The position numbers and the translations under genes were made by a program. A stretch of DNA of 64,000 bases, taken from positions 42,031 through 106,030 of the forward strand of contig NZ_JBAHUQ010000022.1 in the NCBI RefSeq assembly GCF_036689865.1, read 5' to 3'. Positions 29,327 through 38,607 of the stretch are shown here, in pieces. The stretch's first letter is position 1. Each line of letters starts with the position of its first letter. The notes below the pieces were generated by a model. It saw nothing but the letters and a program-made list of their open reading frames with translations. It did no database searches and was not told where the DNA came from. Source of the stretch: Magnetococcus sp. PR-3. Its GTDB lineage: Bacteria > Pseudomonadota > Magnetococcia > Magnetococcales > Magnetococcaceae.

Positions 29327-31939
29327 TCAGAGTAACTCCTTAAGCCTGTAGAGTGCCTCTAACGCCTCTTTGGGCGTCAGTTCATCGGGATCAATCCCCT
29401 TCAGCTCTTTGAGAGCAGGAGAGGGCGGAGGATCCCCAAAAAGCGTAAGTTGATACGGTTGAAACACCGGTTCTTCCTGATCCGGTTGGCCAGGGTGACC
29501 GGGATGTTGTACCGCATTTTCCTCAAGATCAGCCAGGACTTCCCGTGCACGCCGGGTAACCGATTTGGGCAGTCCTGCCAATTGCGCGACATGGATGCCA
29601 TAACTACGGTCTGCGGCACCCCGGGTGATGGTGTGCAGGAACAGAATTTGATCCTGCCACTCCTTTACTTCAACCGTCAAATTAAACACCCCATCCAGTT
29701 GGGACTCTAATGCTGTCAGTTCATGGTAATGGGTGGCAAACAGGGTTTTGGCTTTACAGCGTACATGAATATGTTCGGCAACAGCCCACGCGATGGATAG
29801 TCCATCATAGGTCGAGGTCCCTCGCCCAATTTCATCCAAAATAACCAAAGAAGCATCGGTGGCATGGTGTAAAATATGGGCCGTTTCGGTCATCTCCACC
29901 ATAAAGGTCGAGCGTCCACCAGCCAGATCATCGGAGGCACCAACGCGGGTAAAGATACGATCGACACGGCTTATCTTGGCGGATTCTGCCGGGACACATG
30001 CACCGGTATGGGCCATTAAAACAATCAGCGCAACTTGGCGCATAATGGTTGATTTACCGGCCATGTTGGGGCCTGTGATCAGGCCTGTACGCTGTTTAGT
30101 ATCCAAGCGGATATCATTGGGAACAAAGGGCTCTTCCGAAAACTGCTCAACCACTGGGTGGCGGCCCTGGTTGATCTCAATGATGGTGCCTTCCTGAACC
30201 AACGGTCGGCAGTAATTATTCTGTTCGGCCAGGTGAGCAAAGTTTACCAGGACATCCAGTGTCGCGACTGCCTTAGCCGTGGCTTGCAGAGCCTCTGCAT
30301 GGCCAGCAACCTGCTCTGCAATGGCTTCAAACAGGCTCTGCTCGCGCTGAAGCATCTTCTCTTCAGCAGTCAGTACCTGCTCTTCGTAGGTTTTTAGATC
30401 TTCTGTGACATAACGCACTGCGTTGGTCATGGTTTGACGCTGTATGTAGCGTTCAGGCACTTTATCCAAGTGGGTTTTGGTGACCTCTAGGGTATAACCA
30501 AAACTCCGATGATATTTGACTTTTAGGCTGGGGATTCCTGTCTTTTCCCGTTCATCAGCCTCAAGTTGCGCTAAAAAGCCTTTACCATCTTTGCCCAAGC
30601 TGCGGAGTTTATCCAGCTCCTCATCATAGCCAGGGCGGATGACATTGCCGTCCTTAAGCTGTAAGGGCAGCTCCTCTGCCAGTTGCTCTGCCAACTGTTT
30701 GGCTAAGGTCTCATGGCCAGTGAAGTGATCGGCCAGTACCCTTAATAGGCTAGGGACCGCCAGCGTTTGCCCTTGAGCAGGGGTCAGTGCATCGTACAGT
30801 TCAGGCAGGCGATGTAAGGTTTGGCGAAGCCCACCAAGATCTCTGGGGCCAGCACGGCGAAGGGCAATCCGACTTAAAAAACGCTCCAGATCGTGAACCT
30901 GCCTAAGCTGATCACGCATAGATTGGTAGGTTGCCAGATTCTCCCGTAGCCAGGAGACACTCTCCTGTCGAGTCGCAATGGCCGCTACCGACTGCAAGGG
31001 GCGGTTGATCCACTGTGCCAGCAGCCGACTCCCCATAGAGGTGACACAACGATCCATAATGCCAAGTAGACTGATCTTGCGGCTGCCATCCTTAAGGCTG
31101 AAATTGAGTTCCAGGTTGCGCCGGCAGGTTTCATCCAGCACCATCCCTTCCTGCTGATGCAGGCGGGCAAGTCCGGTGATGTGAGGTAGGGCCTCTTTTT
31201 GAGTTTCTCGGCAGTAGTGAATGAGTGCACCGCATGCTGCTTGGCAAGCTGGGCTATCCTCAACCCCAAAACTCTCTAGATTTTTAACTGAAAAATGTTC
31301 AAGCAGAACTCGGCTACCCTCGTGAGCATCGTAAGACCAGCTACCCCGACGTGTTAGGCATTTTTGCCAGCTTTTGAGCCCTTCAATATCGTCCAACGTA
31401 TCTGGGATTAATAACTCTGCGGGTTCCAGACGGGAAATCTCTGCGGCGACATGATCGTGATTCTCCAACGTAAGGGTAAAAAACTCACCGGTGGATAGAT
31501 CGAGAGCCGCGAGGGCGTGGGGCTGTTTTTTGGACGCAGGTTGATAGCTGACCAGATAGTTGTTCTCGCACGCGCTTAGAAGGTTCTCTTCTGTTAAGGT
31601 GCCCGGCGTAACGGTACGGACAACCTCACGCCGCACAGGTCCCTTATTCTTTCCCGGGGGTTCCATCTGTTCACAAATGGCCACTTTAAAACCAGATGTG
31701 ACTAATTTGTGCAGATAGTTATCCAGTGCATGCACAGGTATCCCTGCCATGGGAATAGGGTCACCCGCTGATTTGCCTCGGGTGGTTAAGGCAATATTGA
31801 GCGCTTCCGCAGCTTGTTTGGCATCCTCAAAGAATAGCTCATAAAAATCACCCATACGAAAGAACAGTAAGGTCTCCGAGTAGGCGGCCTTGATCTTAAG
31901 GTACTGGGCAATCATGGGGGTATGTTTTGGGGTGCTCAT
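29327..31939 (-). CDS. mutS: DNA mismatch repair protein MutS
   Basis: 870 residues, typical length. The mismatch-binding motif is [11 protein letters not shown] (Phe-x-Glu type) near residue 30, then connector, lever and clamp domains, the Walker [11 protein letters not shown] near 618, the Walker [16 protein letters not shown], and FATHYHELT. The end [13 protein letters not shown] is the usual C-terminal dimer helix. It recognises base mismatches and recruits MutL, which is not in this window. Monocistronic promoter expected upstream; a SPOR lipoprotein and a carbonic anhydrase follow. Confidence 0.98.
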   Translation of the reverse strand: MSTPKHTPMIAQYLKIKAAYSETLLFFRMGDFYELFFEDAKQAAEALNIALTTRGKSAGDPIPMAGIPVHALDNYLHKLVTSGFKVAICEQMEPPGKNKGPVRREVVRTVTPGTLTEENLLSACENNYLVSYQPASKKQPHALAALDLSTGEFFTLTLENHDHVAAEISRLEPAELLIPDTLDDIEGLKSWQKCLTRRGSWSYDAHEGSRVLLEHFSVKNLESFGVEDSPACQAACGALIHYCRETQKEALPHITGLARLHQQEGMVLDETCRRNLELNFSLKDGSRKISLLGIMDRCVTSMGSRLLAQWINRPLQSVAAIATRQESVSWLRENLATYQSMRDQLRQVHDLERFLSRIALRRAGPRDLGGLRQTLHRLPELYDALTPAQGQTLAVPSLLRVLADHFTGHETLAKQLAEQLAEELPLQLKDGNVIRPGYDEELDKLRSLGKDGKGFLAQLEADEREKTGIPSLKVKYHRSFGYTLEVTKTHLDKVPERYIQRQTMTNAVRYVTEDLKTYEEQVLTAEEKMLQREQSLFEAIAEQVAGHAEALQATAKAVATLDVLVNFAHLAEQNNYCRPLVQEGTIIEINQGRHPVVEQFSEEPFVPNDIRLDTKQRTGLITGPNMAGKSTIMRQVALIVLMAHTGACVPAESAKISRVDRIFTRVGASDDLAGGRSTFMVEMTETAHILHHATDASLVILDEIGRGTSTYDGLSIAWAVAEHIHVRCKAKTLFATHYHELTALESQLDGVFNLTVEVKEWQDQILFLHTITRGAADRSYGIHVAQLAGLPKSVTRRAREVLADLEENAVQHPGHPGQPDQEEPVFQPYQLTLFGDPPPSPALKELKGIDPDELTPKEALEALYRLKELL

Positions 31940-32075
31940 AAGGTGCGCAAATTGGTCTCAGATCGTAAGGTCATGAAAAAACCCCATCATAGCCTATTTG
32001 ATCTCAAGCCTCTAGCACGCAGCACCCCGTGGGGTACTTTTGTTCGATTGGCTAGGAAAGAGAAACTGAAGGTGG

Positions 32076-32684
32076 TTACGTGACGGTGTAGACCAAGCCA
32101 GGAGGAATAATAAGCTCTTTACGATCGATAAGCTCTAGGCATGCACACTCTTTGGGTAAGCGGATATCGGTAATGCCGGTAAATTCAGCCATTTTACCAT
32201 CCGAGGTTTCAATCCATTCGGGAATGGGGGTCTCTTTAAAACGCCCCACCTGTTGCCCCATTTTACTGACAAAGTTAGGGGTTACATGCCAGATGGTGGA
32301 TTGCTGACCTTTAAGCTTATCCATCTGTAGCTGAGCGAGCACACGGCTGCGGACATCTTCTGTCTCAGGTTCGTCATGGGCAGCTTCATCATCAAAGAGA
32401 TCCTGGTGTGGTTTTTCAGGCTCGGCATGACGTTGCAAATGTGGCGTCGGTTCCTCTTGATCCTGACGGGCATCCTGCTCGTCAGCTCCAAAACGGAAGG
32501 GGTTGTTAGGGTCATCGTCACCTTGTTTGGGGGTGAAAGGGTTGTTTTTTATCAGCTGCCACCCAACCCAGAAAAGAAACCCCATAAACAGCAGGTGCAG
32601 TATGCCGTTGCCCTCAACACTATGTAGGAGAGGGGAGATGACAAATATGGCTGCTAAGATCATCAGGAGATGATTTAATTTCAT
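32076..32684 (-). CDS. Hypothetical membrane protein, 202 aa
   Basis: I do not recognise this family. Two short hydrophobic segments at about 5-20 and 28-46 suggest a membrane hairpin anchor. They are followed by a strongly acidic, His/Gln-rich disordered stretch (about 55-112) and a compact C-terminal part (about 113-202) with IWHVTPNFVSK and PPGLVYTV. Good codon continuity and an upstream AAAGATC support a real gene. It lies alone between mutS and the FGE-like gene on the same strand. Confidence 0.7.
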   Translation of the reverse strand: MKLNHLLMILAAIFVISPLLHSVEGNGILHLLFMGFLFWVGWQLIKNNPFTPKQGDDDPNNPFRFGADEQDARQDQEEPTPHLQRHAEPEKPHQDLFDDEAAHDEPETEDVRSRVLAQLQMDKLKGQQSTIWHVTPNFVSKMGQQVGRFKETPIPEWIETSDGKMAEFTGITDIRLPKECACLELIDRKELIIPPGLVYTVT

Positions 32685-32826
32685 GATCTTTAATCCAATC
32701 AGATAGGTGTTCTTCCCTCTTTCTGTTGACCAGTCAGAAGGTTGCCGAGCCCTATTCTGTTAGTGATGTTGTATACCCTATGATTGCCGATTCATGCTAA
32801 CGGTTCCCCAAACCTGAGTAATTACT

Positions 32827-35577
32827 CTATTGGACCCAGACCAGACGGAAGCCCGTTACATCAAAACGCCCATTGGGATCTAGCCATTCACGGTCTGTAC
32901 AGCGGGACTGCTTAGCTTTGGTAATCCAAGCGCCACCACGCAGAATACGGTGTCTGGCTTCTTTACGGTTGATGGGGTTGCGCTCAGGGGCGTTGGCGTA
33001 GAAGTTGGTGTTGTACCAATCTTCAGCCCATTCATAAACATTACCTGACATATCAAAAAGGCCAAAGCCGTTGGGTGTCTTCCGTCCCACAGGTTGTGTC
33101 GTGGATAGCTGTTCACCGGGAAGATTAATCCAAGCAACCTGGTGTGGCATGTTGCTGCCAGACCAAATTTCATCTTTACCACCACTTCGGCATGCATACT
33201 CCCACTCTGCTTCGGTCGGCAGGCGGAAAGTGTGGCCTGAAACGAGGTTTAGTCTTTCAATAAACTCGCCGGTTTCGATCCAGGATATGTCATTGACGGG
33301 GTGATCCCCACTGATGGCTTTTTTGGAAGGGTTGCTGCTAACCCCCATAATAATACGCCACTGTTTGTGGGTGACTTCAAACTGGCCCATCCAGAAACTC
33401 TCAATACAGGCTCGGTGAATGGGTTTTTCATCATCCTCACCTTGATCGCTACCCATATTAAAACAGCCTGCGGGAAGGTGAATAAAGCGCATCCCTGTTT
33501 TTTCTTCCGTCCAGCTTTCCAGCTTTTGCACAGGTGCACTTGTTTGACTGGGCGCGATTACGGGCGTGGCCGGTGTGTTGGGCGCTGCGGTTTGAGCTGT
33601 TTGCTCGGGGGGTGGGGGGGGCGTAGTGGTAGTGATCGGTGTGACTTCACTATCCCCAATCATACTTAATATGGCCCGTGATTTTTCGAGCATCATACGT
33701 TTTTTAACCATGCTGGTGCCTGCGCGTTGTGCCAGTTCAACCAAGCGGTCTGATACACCCCTTAAGCCATCTACAGCATCTGGGTTGGTTGGGTCCAGTT
33801 GTAGGATGCGCGCAAAGTAAAATTGTGCATTTCTACGGGGGGGCATGGTTAAGCGGTCATTAAACAGCGCGTCACGACCTTTATTAAGGAACAGCCCCAT
33901 TTCATCCAGAGGTTCTGCTTTTATGGGGATCTGTTTCTGTGCAGCAACCGGTGATGCCATACCTGCCAGGGGCGGGGAGCCCGCCAGCTCCGGGAGTTGA
34001 GAGATCCGGTTGTAAAAATCGATAATATCCGAGTTGCCACCATCCAACAGATGAGCTTTACGCAGGTACTTTAAAGCCCGTTTGGGGGTGGTCAGGACCT
34101 CTTGCTCGGCCAGTTTGAGTAAACGGGCTGCAACACGTTTAATCCCGGTTTGTGCCACAAGGTTGTTCGGCTCAACCTCCAATACCTGCCTAAAACGAAA
34201 CAACGCATTTTTACCTTTAGGCCGGGTTAGGCGATCATTGGCCAAATATCTTTCGGCTTCGTTCAGCAGTTTGGGTACCCAGTTATTGGCTTTTTGCGGA
34301 GGGTCGACCACTGGTTCTGGCTGTTTAACAGGCTCGCTTACAACATCTTTAGGTTTGGCTTTTGTTGGGAATAAGGCCTGCACCACTGCGGGATGTTGAG
34401 GCAAAATACTGTGCGCGCGGCGTATATAGATCTCAGCCGTGTGTTTATCCGGGCTCTGTTTGGCCAGTTTTATGAGATGTAAAACAATTCGCTGCATGCC
34501 CTCTTTAGCTTGACGGTTATCTTTATCAAGTTCCAGGGTCTGACGAAAATGGAAAAGCGCGCTTAAATGGTAAGGAACGGTCATACGTTCCCGTTGCATG
34601 GACTTTTCCGCTTTTTGTAAAAGTTTAGAGATCTGCTCTTTCTTTAAAGGGTCGACCTTGATTGGTTTGGCTGATTGAGGCGTGGTTGCTGTGGTGTTGT
34701 TGACCACAGCTTTCGCCTCTTGGGCCGGTGCTTGGTCAGTCGTGCGCTTTAAAGGTTGGGTTTTATTGGGTGCTGGTTTTTTTACTGACACGGCCTCAGC
34801 TGGTTGTGGGGCTTCCTGACGTGGTCGTGGCGCAACCTCTTTGCTCCTCAATTTAGGGTGAGCAGATTGAGGTAACGCAGCATGGTTTTGTTCAATCCAT
34901 TGCGCTTTTTCGGCTAAAGAGCGAGCGGTTTGTTTGTTCAAGCCGGGCTCTTGGCTTAAAAGCTGTAAACGGTCTGCAACCCGTCTCATGCCTTTTAAAG
35001 CACGGCTGTTTTCAGGCTCAATTTCCAGCACCTGACGGTAACGGTAGAGTGCATTTCGCTCAGCGGGACGGGTCAAACGGTCTTCCGTCAGGTTGATGTC
35101 CCCATTGGAGAGTGTTTCTGCGATCCAACTGCTTCGAAACTGTTTGACCATCTCTCGGTAGGAGGGGGATAAATCTCGCTCAAGCTGGCGTACTTTGGCA
35201 TCTTCTGGAAATAGAGAAAGTGCCAGAAAAGCATAATTGACGGCACCATCAGGATTGCCTTGATTAATCAGGGCTGTAGAGAGATCAACATAGATGTGAG
35301 CCGCTTGACGCAGTAGCTCTAAGGCTTCTGGATGATCCGACTGATGGGCAAGGATGCGACGGATTTTATAAAGGGCGTTGTTCCCAACCGGCGTGGAGAG
35401 GCGTTGGTTGGCCACATCTGTTCGCGCTTGTTCCAGAATTTCCGCTAAGTGCGATGGTTCCAAGCGCATGGAGGCTTGCAGTGGTTGTAGAGTACCTATA
35501 CAGAACACACCTACGAGAAAAAAAGCCCAAAGATAGGGTGTTTTCAGCTTGGAAGAAAAAATCCCAAAACGTCGCAT
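32827..35577 (-). CDS. Exported repeat protein with C-terminal FGE-sulfatase-like domain
   Basis: 916 residues. A signal anchor at about 12-35 exports it. Five copies of a motif of about 60 residues (pattern RLTxPxxxNALxxFRQVLExxPxNxxAxxGMxRVxxRLxxLA) lie near 45, 150, 315, 440 and 560, separated by Pro/Ala/Lys-rich linkers; the pattern is TPR-like. From about 680 comes an FGE-sulfatase domain: GMRFIHLPAGCFNMGS, FEVTHKQW, HPVNDISW, FRLPTEAEWEYACR, GLFDMSGNVYEWAEDW, RILRGGAW and TGFRLVW. After RGGAW the catalytic Cys pair of true formylglycine enzymes is not present (ITKAKQSRC), so formylglycine formation is unlikely. Periplasmic binding or structural role is inference. Confidence 0.9.
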   Translation of the reverse strand: MRRFGIFSSKLKTPYLWAFFLVGVFCIGTLQPLQASMRLEPSHLAEILEQARTDVANQRLSTPVGNNALYKIRRILAHQSDHPEALELLRQAAHIYVDLSTALINQGNPDGAVNYAFLALSLFPEDAKVRQLERDLSPSYREMVKQFRSSWIAETLSNGDINLTEDRLTRPAERNALYRYRQVLEIEPENSRALKGMRRVADRLQLLSQEPGLNKQTARSLAEKAQWIEQNHAALPQSAHPKLRSKEVAPRPRQEAPQPAEAVSVKKPAPNKTQPLKRTTDQAPAQEAKAVVNNTTATTPQSAKPIKVDPLKKEQISKLLQKAEKSMQRERMTVPYHLSALFHFRQTLELDKDNRQAKEGMQRIVLHLIKLAKQSPDKHTAEIYIRRAHSILPQHPAVVQALFPTKAKPKDVVSEPVKQPEPVVDPPQKANNWVPKLLNEAERYLANDRLTRPKGKNALFRFRQVLEVEPNNLVAQTGIKRVAARLLKLAEQEVLTTPKRALKYLRKAHLLDGGNSDIIDFYNRISQLPELAGSPPLAGMASPVAAQKQIPIKAEPLDEMGLFLNKGRDALFNDRLTMPPRRNAQFYFARILQLDPTNPDAVDGLRGVSDRLVELAQRAGTSMVKKRMMLEKSRAILSMIGDSEVTPITTTTPPPPPEQTAQTAAPNTPATPVIAPSQTSAPVQKLESWTEEKTGMRFIHLPAGCFNMGSDQGEDDEKPIHRACIESFWMGQFEVTHKQWRIIMGVSSNPSKKAISGDHPVNDISWIETGEFIERLNLVSGHTFRLPTEAEWEYACRSGGKDEIWSGSNMPHQVAWINLPGEQLSTTQPVGRKTPNGFGLFDMSGNVYEWAEDWYNTNFYANAPERNPINRKEARHRILRGGAWITKAKQSRCTDREWLDPNGRFDVTGFRLVWVQ

Positions 35578-35924
35578 ACGTCAATTCCAGTCAATGAAAG
35601 GATGGCCTTTCAGATCATTATTTTCTAAACACGTCAGCATAGTGAAGGGCTGGGGCGCTTTCAGGTACGATCGTTTGATTTATACCCATATGGTGTGCCA
35701 TGGCTCTATGGATATGTTAAGGCACATAAAAATAGGTGATCAATGCGTGGCTAAATACCTGTCAGGTCTGTCTATGCAGGCCTCAAAGCTATGCTAAGTT
35801 ACCCCGTTGTTATTTCATAGGTTGCCCCTACATTCAACCCCTTAAATACAAGAGATCGCCACCCCAAATTGGTGTGGCGATCTGTATGCAGCAACCGTTG
35901 AAACAGCTTGTGTGGCAAAAGTGT
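35578..35924. other. Intergenic region with one strong inverted repeat
   Basis: 347 bases between the FGE-like gene start and the end of a small minus-strand gene. No ORF that I trust. It holds the hairpin at 35853-35883. Confidence 0.4.
35853..35883. terminator. Inverted repeat, probable terminator of the 84-aa gene
   Basis: Perfect 10-bp arms AGATCGCCAC/GTGGCGATCT around an 11-base loop, about 40 bases after the stop at 35925 on the minus strand. The minus-strand tail (CTTGTATTT) is only moderately T-rich. Confidence 0.5.
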
Positions 35925-36179
35925 TCAGCGGAGCATGCGTGGAGTGGGGTGTAACATCTCCCCTTTTTGCATAGCACGTCCCTGTTCCGAGATGGTCAGT
36001 CGGTAGGACCCTGAGTCTGATTGGGCTTCTTGAGCAACCCGTTGTCCTTCCTGCTGACCTGTTGAGCGAATACGCTCACCCTGAACCTCAGCAGAGGCCT
36101 CTTTTGAAGCATCTGTAATCTTTTGTTCGCCACGATTGACGGCGTTATCCAGGATCTGTCCTGTGCCTTGAACGCTCAT
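35925..36179 (-). CDS. Small hypothetical protein, 84 aa, Gln/Ala/Glu-rich
   Basis: Not recognised. The product is hydrophilic and likely helical (residues about 8-50 with AEVQGERIRSTGQQEGQRVA), with no signal or TM segment. AAAAGGTG lies five bases before the ATG, and an inverted repeat follows the stop, which together support a real single gene. Function unknown. Confidence 0.6.
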   Translation of the reverse strand: MSVQGTGQILDNAVNRGEQKITDASKEASAEVQGERIRSTGQQEGQRVAQEAQSDSGSYRLTISEQGRAMQKGEMLHPTPRMLR

Positions 36180-36474
36180 GATGACACCTTTTCATCGGTA
36201 TTAAGGGTTACTTCTTCCATGAATGTACGCAGAACACAGAAAGTTTGCAACGAATAATCTGCGTAAAAGAGTGTCCTTCATCGAATAGTATCGGTTGTTG
36301 TACGAAAATCTTTAGTCAGTTTTTCGAAAAAAGTGAAAAATAGGTTTTAAAATCATGTTCCCTACCTTTCATACTGCATGATGGGGATAATGGGGTCAAT
36401 ATGTCGTCCATGGCTTTAAAGGATTGCCCGCCTGTTGATCGACAGAGGTCTGGATTTAATCGGGGAGAAAGCGT

Positions 36475-37869
36475 GTGTCTGAGCAATGGGATCTGATTGT
36501 GATTGGGGCTGGTCCGGGTGGATATCCTGCTGCCATTCGTGCGGCACAACTGGGGCTCTCTGTCTTATGTGTAGAAAAAGCACCACATCCAGGTGGAACA
36601 TGCCTAAACGCTGGGTGTATACCAACTAAAGCTTTGTTGGCTTCAACCCACTTATACACTCAAATTCGTGATCAAGCGGATCAACATGGTATTGAAGTTG
36701 GGGAGATGCGTGTCAACCTTGCCCGCATGCAAGGGCGCAAAGAGGCGGTTGTTGAGCATTTGCGCAAAGGCATTTTGAGTCTCTTTAAAAAATATGGGGT
36801 CCACTATCAGCAGGGCACAGCAACCCTCACAGGGGCGGGAGAAGTTACCCTGACTCAAGAGGGGCTATCGCAACAGCTAAAAGCCACATCGGTACTTTTG
36901 GCAACAGGGGGTAGACCGGTGGTACCATCCGCCATGCCCGTTGATGGTGAGGTGGTTATTACATCTCAACAGGCCATTGCCTTAACCCGTGTCCCTGAGC
37001 ATTTAATTGTCATTGGCTCGGGCGCTGTAGGGTTGGAGTTAGCCTCTATTTGGGTAAGGCTTGGGGCGCAGGTTACGGTCATTGAAGCGCAGAAGGAGAT
37101 TCTTCCAGGGTGGGATGCCACCATCGCCCGTACCGCCAAACGAGGTTTGCGGCAGCATGGTATTGAGTTTTTGGTGAATCATAACGTGATAAAGGTGGTT
37201 CGCGGTGGAGATCGTGCCGCGGTGACCTGTGAAAATGCGAAAGGGGAGACCTTGATGTTGGATGGTGACCGCGTTTTAGTTGCGGTTGGACGTCAAGCAG
37301 AACCCCGTGTGGCCGGTATTGAGGCCTTAGCGGTTAAACAAGAGGGGGGGCGGTTGTCTGTGGATGAGAATTATGCCACCTCCTTGCCGGGTCTCTATGC
37401 CGTGGGTGATCTGATTCCCGGCCCGCAGTTGGCCCACCGGGCAACTGCAGAAGGTGTGCGCGTTGCTGAGTTTTTGGCTGGCCAGCCCTTATCCCCCATG
37501 GGGCCGATGCCTGCTGTGGTTTATACCGACCCGGAGTTGGCAATGGTGGGGTTGACCGAACAACAGGCCAAGCAAGCAGGTCATCAGGTTAAGTGTGGTC
37601 AGTTTCCATTTATGGCCAGTGGGCGCGCTAAAGCACAAGGGCAGACGGATGGTCTCATTAAATTGGTGACCGATGCTGAGAGTCATCAACTCTTAGGGGC
37701 CCATGTGGTTGGTGGCGCAGGGGCTGAACATCTTCTTCCTGCCATGACAGCTATGATGGCTGAAGATGGTTTGAAGCTTCTTCACCAGATGGTTATGCCA
37801 CACCCATCCTTTGGGGAGGCTCTGCATGAAGCATTATTGGCGGCCACAGATAAACCGCTGCATGTGTAG
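36475..37869 (+). CDS. lpd: Dihydrolipoamide dehydrogenase
   Basis: 464-residue flavoprotein disulfide reductase, the E3 component of 2-oxoacid dehydrogenase and glycine cleavage complexes. It has the N-terminal FAD site (IVIGAGPGGYPAAIRAAQLG), redox-active C43/C48 in GGTCLNAGCIPTKALL, the NAD site VIGSGAVGLELASIW, YAVGDLIPGPQLAHRA and the C-terminal HPSFGEALHEA (His-Glu dyad). The GTG start follows GGGGAGAAA. No E1 or E2 gene is adjacent, so its partner complex is elsewhere. Confidence 0.95.
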   Translation: MSEQWDLIVIGAGPGGYPAAIRAAQLGLSVLCVEKAPHPGGTCLNAGCIPTKALLASTHLYTQIRDQADQHGIEVGEMRVNLARMQGRKEAVVEHLRKGILSLFKKYGVHYQQGTATLTGAGEVTLTQEGLSQQLKATSVLLATGGRPVVPSAMPVDGEVVITSQQAIALTRVPEHLIVIGSGAVGLELASIWVRLGAQVTVIEAQKEILPGWDATIARTAKRGLRQHGIEFLVNHNVIKVVRGGDRAAVTCENAKGETLMLDGDRVLVAVGRQAEPRVAGIEALAVKQEGGRLSVDENYATSLPGLYAVGDLIPGPQLAHRATAEGVRVAEFLAGQPLSPMGPMPAVVYTDPELAMVGLTEQQAKQAGHQVKCGQFPFMASGRAKAQGQTDGLIKLVTDAESHQLLGAHVVGGAGAEHLLPAMTAMMAEDGLKLLHQMVMPHPSFGEALHEALLAATDKPLHV

Positions 37870-37890
37870 CACGAATAAGGGTGTGTAGAG

Positions 37891-38463
37891 ATGGATCAGC
37901 CAATCAAACTAAACCTGGGGTGTGGGGCACGAAAGCTCCCCGGTTATATCAATGTCGATCTGTACGGATCTCCCGATCTTCGTCATGATTTAGAAACCTT
38001 CCCCTGGCCGTGGCCGGAGAGTTGTGCTGATGCTGTTTCTCTGTCCCATGTTATGGAACATTTGGGGCGGGAGAGTCAGACCTTCTTTCGTATTATTCAG
38101 GAGCTCTACCGGGTATGTCGTGACGGTGCGCAAATTGAGATTCGTGTGCCGCACCCTTGGCACAAGGATTATCTTGGGGATCCTACTCATGTTAGGCCGA
38201 TACTGCCTGAAGGGCTGGCTCTTTTCTCTAAAAAACAGATCGATTCATGGCTTGCCCAAGGGTTTGGTAATACCCCTCTTGCACATATACTGGATGTGGA
38301 TTTTGAGATCAAACGGGTGGTTTATTATTACAGCCCAGAATGGGATGCCAAATTACGTGCCGGAGAGATGACCTCGCAAGAAATTCAGCAAGAGGCTGAG
38401 CGTCATGTGAATGTGATTAAAGAGATGGATATTCTGTGGCAGGTGGTCAAACCCACCCCATAG
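37891..38463 (+). CDS. Class I SAM-dependent methyltransferase-like protein
   Basis: 190 residues. LNLGCGARKLPGYINVDLYG is the SAM-binding loop of a class I fold, followed by DAVSLSHVMEHL (motif IV region), LYRVCRDGAQIEIRVPHP and then an insert WHKDYLGDPTHVRPILPEG with several His/Asp. It is like small methyltransferases found in polysaccharide or lipid loci, but the substrate is unknown. It follows lpd by 21 bases, probably in one transcript. Confidence 0.85.
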   Translation: MDQPIKLNLGCGARKLPGYINVDLYGSPDLRHDLETFPWPWPESCADAVSLSHVMEHLGRESQTFFRIIQELYRVCRDGAQIEIRVPHPWHKDYLGDPTHVRPILPEGLALFSKKQIDSWLAQGFGNTPLAHILDVDFEIKRVVYYYSPEWDAKLRAGEMTSQEIQQEAERHVNVIKEMDILWQVVKPTP

Positions 38464-38563
38464 TTACAGATGGTGATGGGGCTCATACCCAGGAAAGCAC
38501 GGTTGAGGGTTCAGCAGCTGGCTTTTTAATGGGGTTTGGAAGTGTCACGCTGGATAGATAACT

Positions 38564-38598
38564 GCTGGGGGCCAGTTGTGTGCACACCGACCCCCAGC
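38564..38598. terminator. Hairpin between convergent methyltransferase and NAD-GDH genes
   Basis: 8-bp stem GCTGGGGG/CCCCCAGC enclosing a 19-base loop with the palindrome GTGTGCACAC. A modest T-rich tail (CTTGTTCTCTT) follows on the plus strand. Confidence 0.6.
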
Positions 38599-38607
38599 CT
38601 TGTTCTC

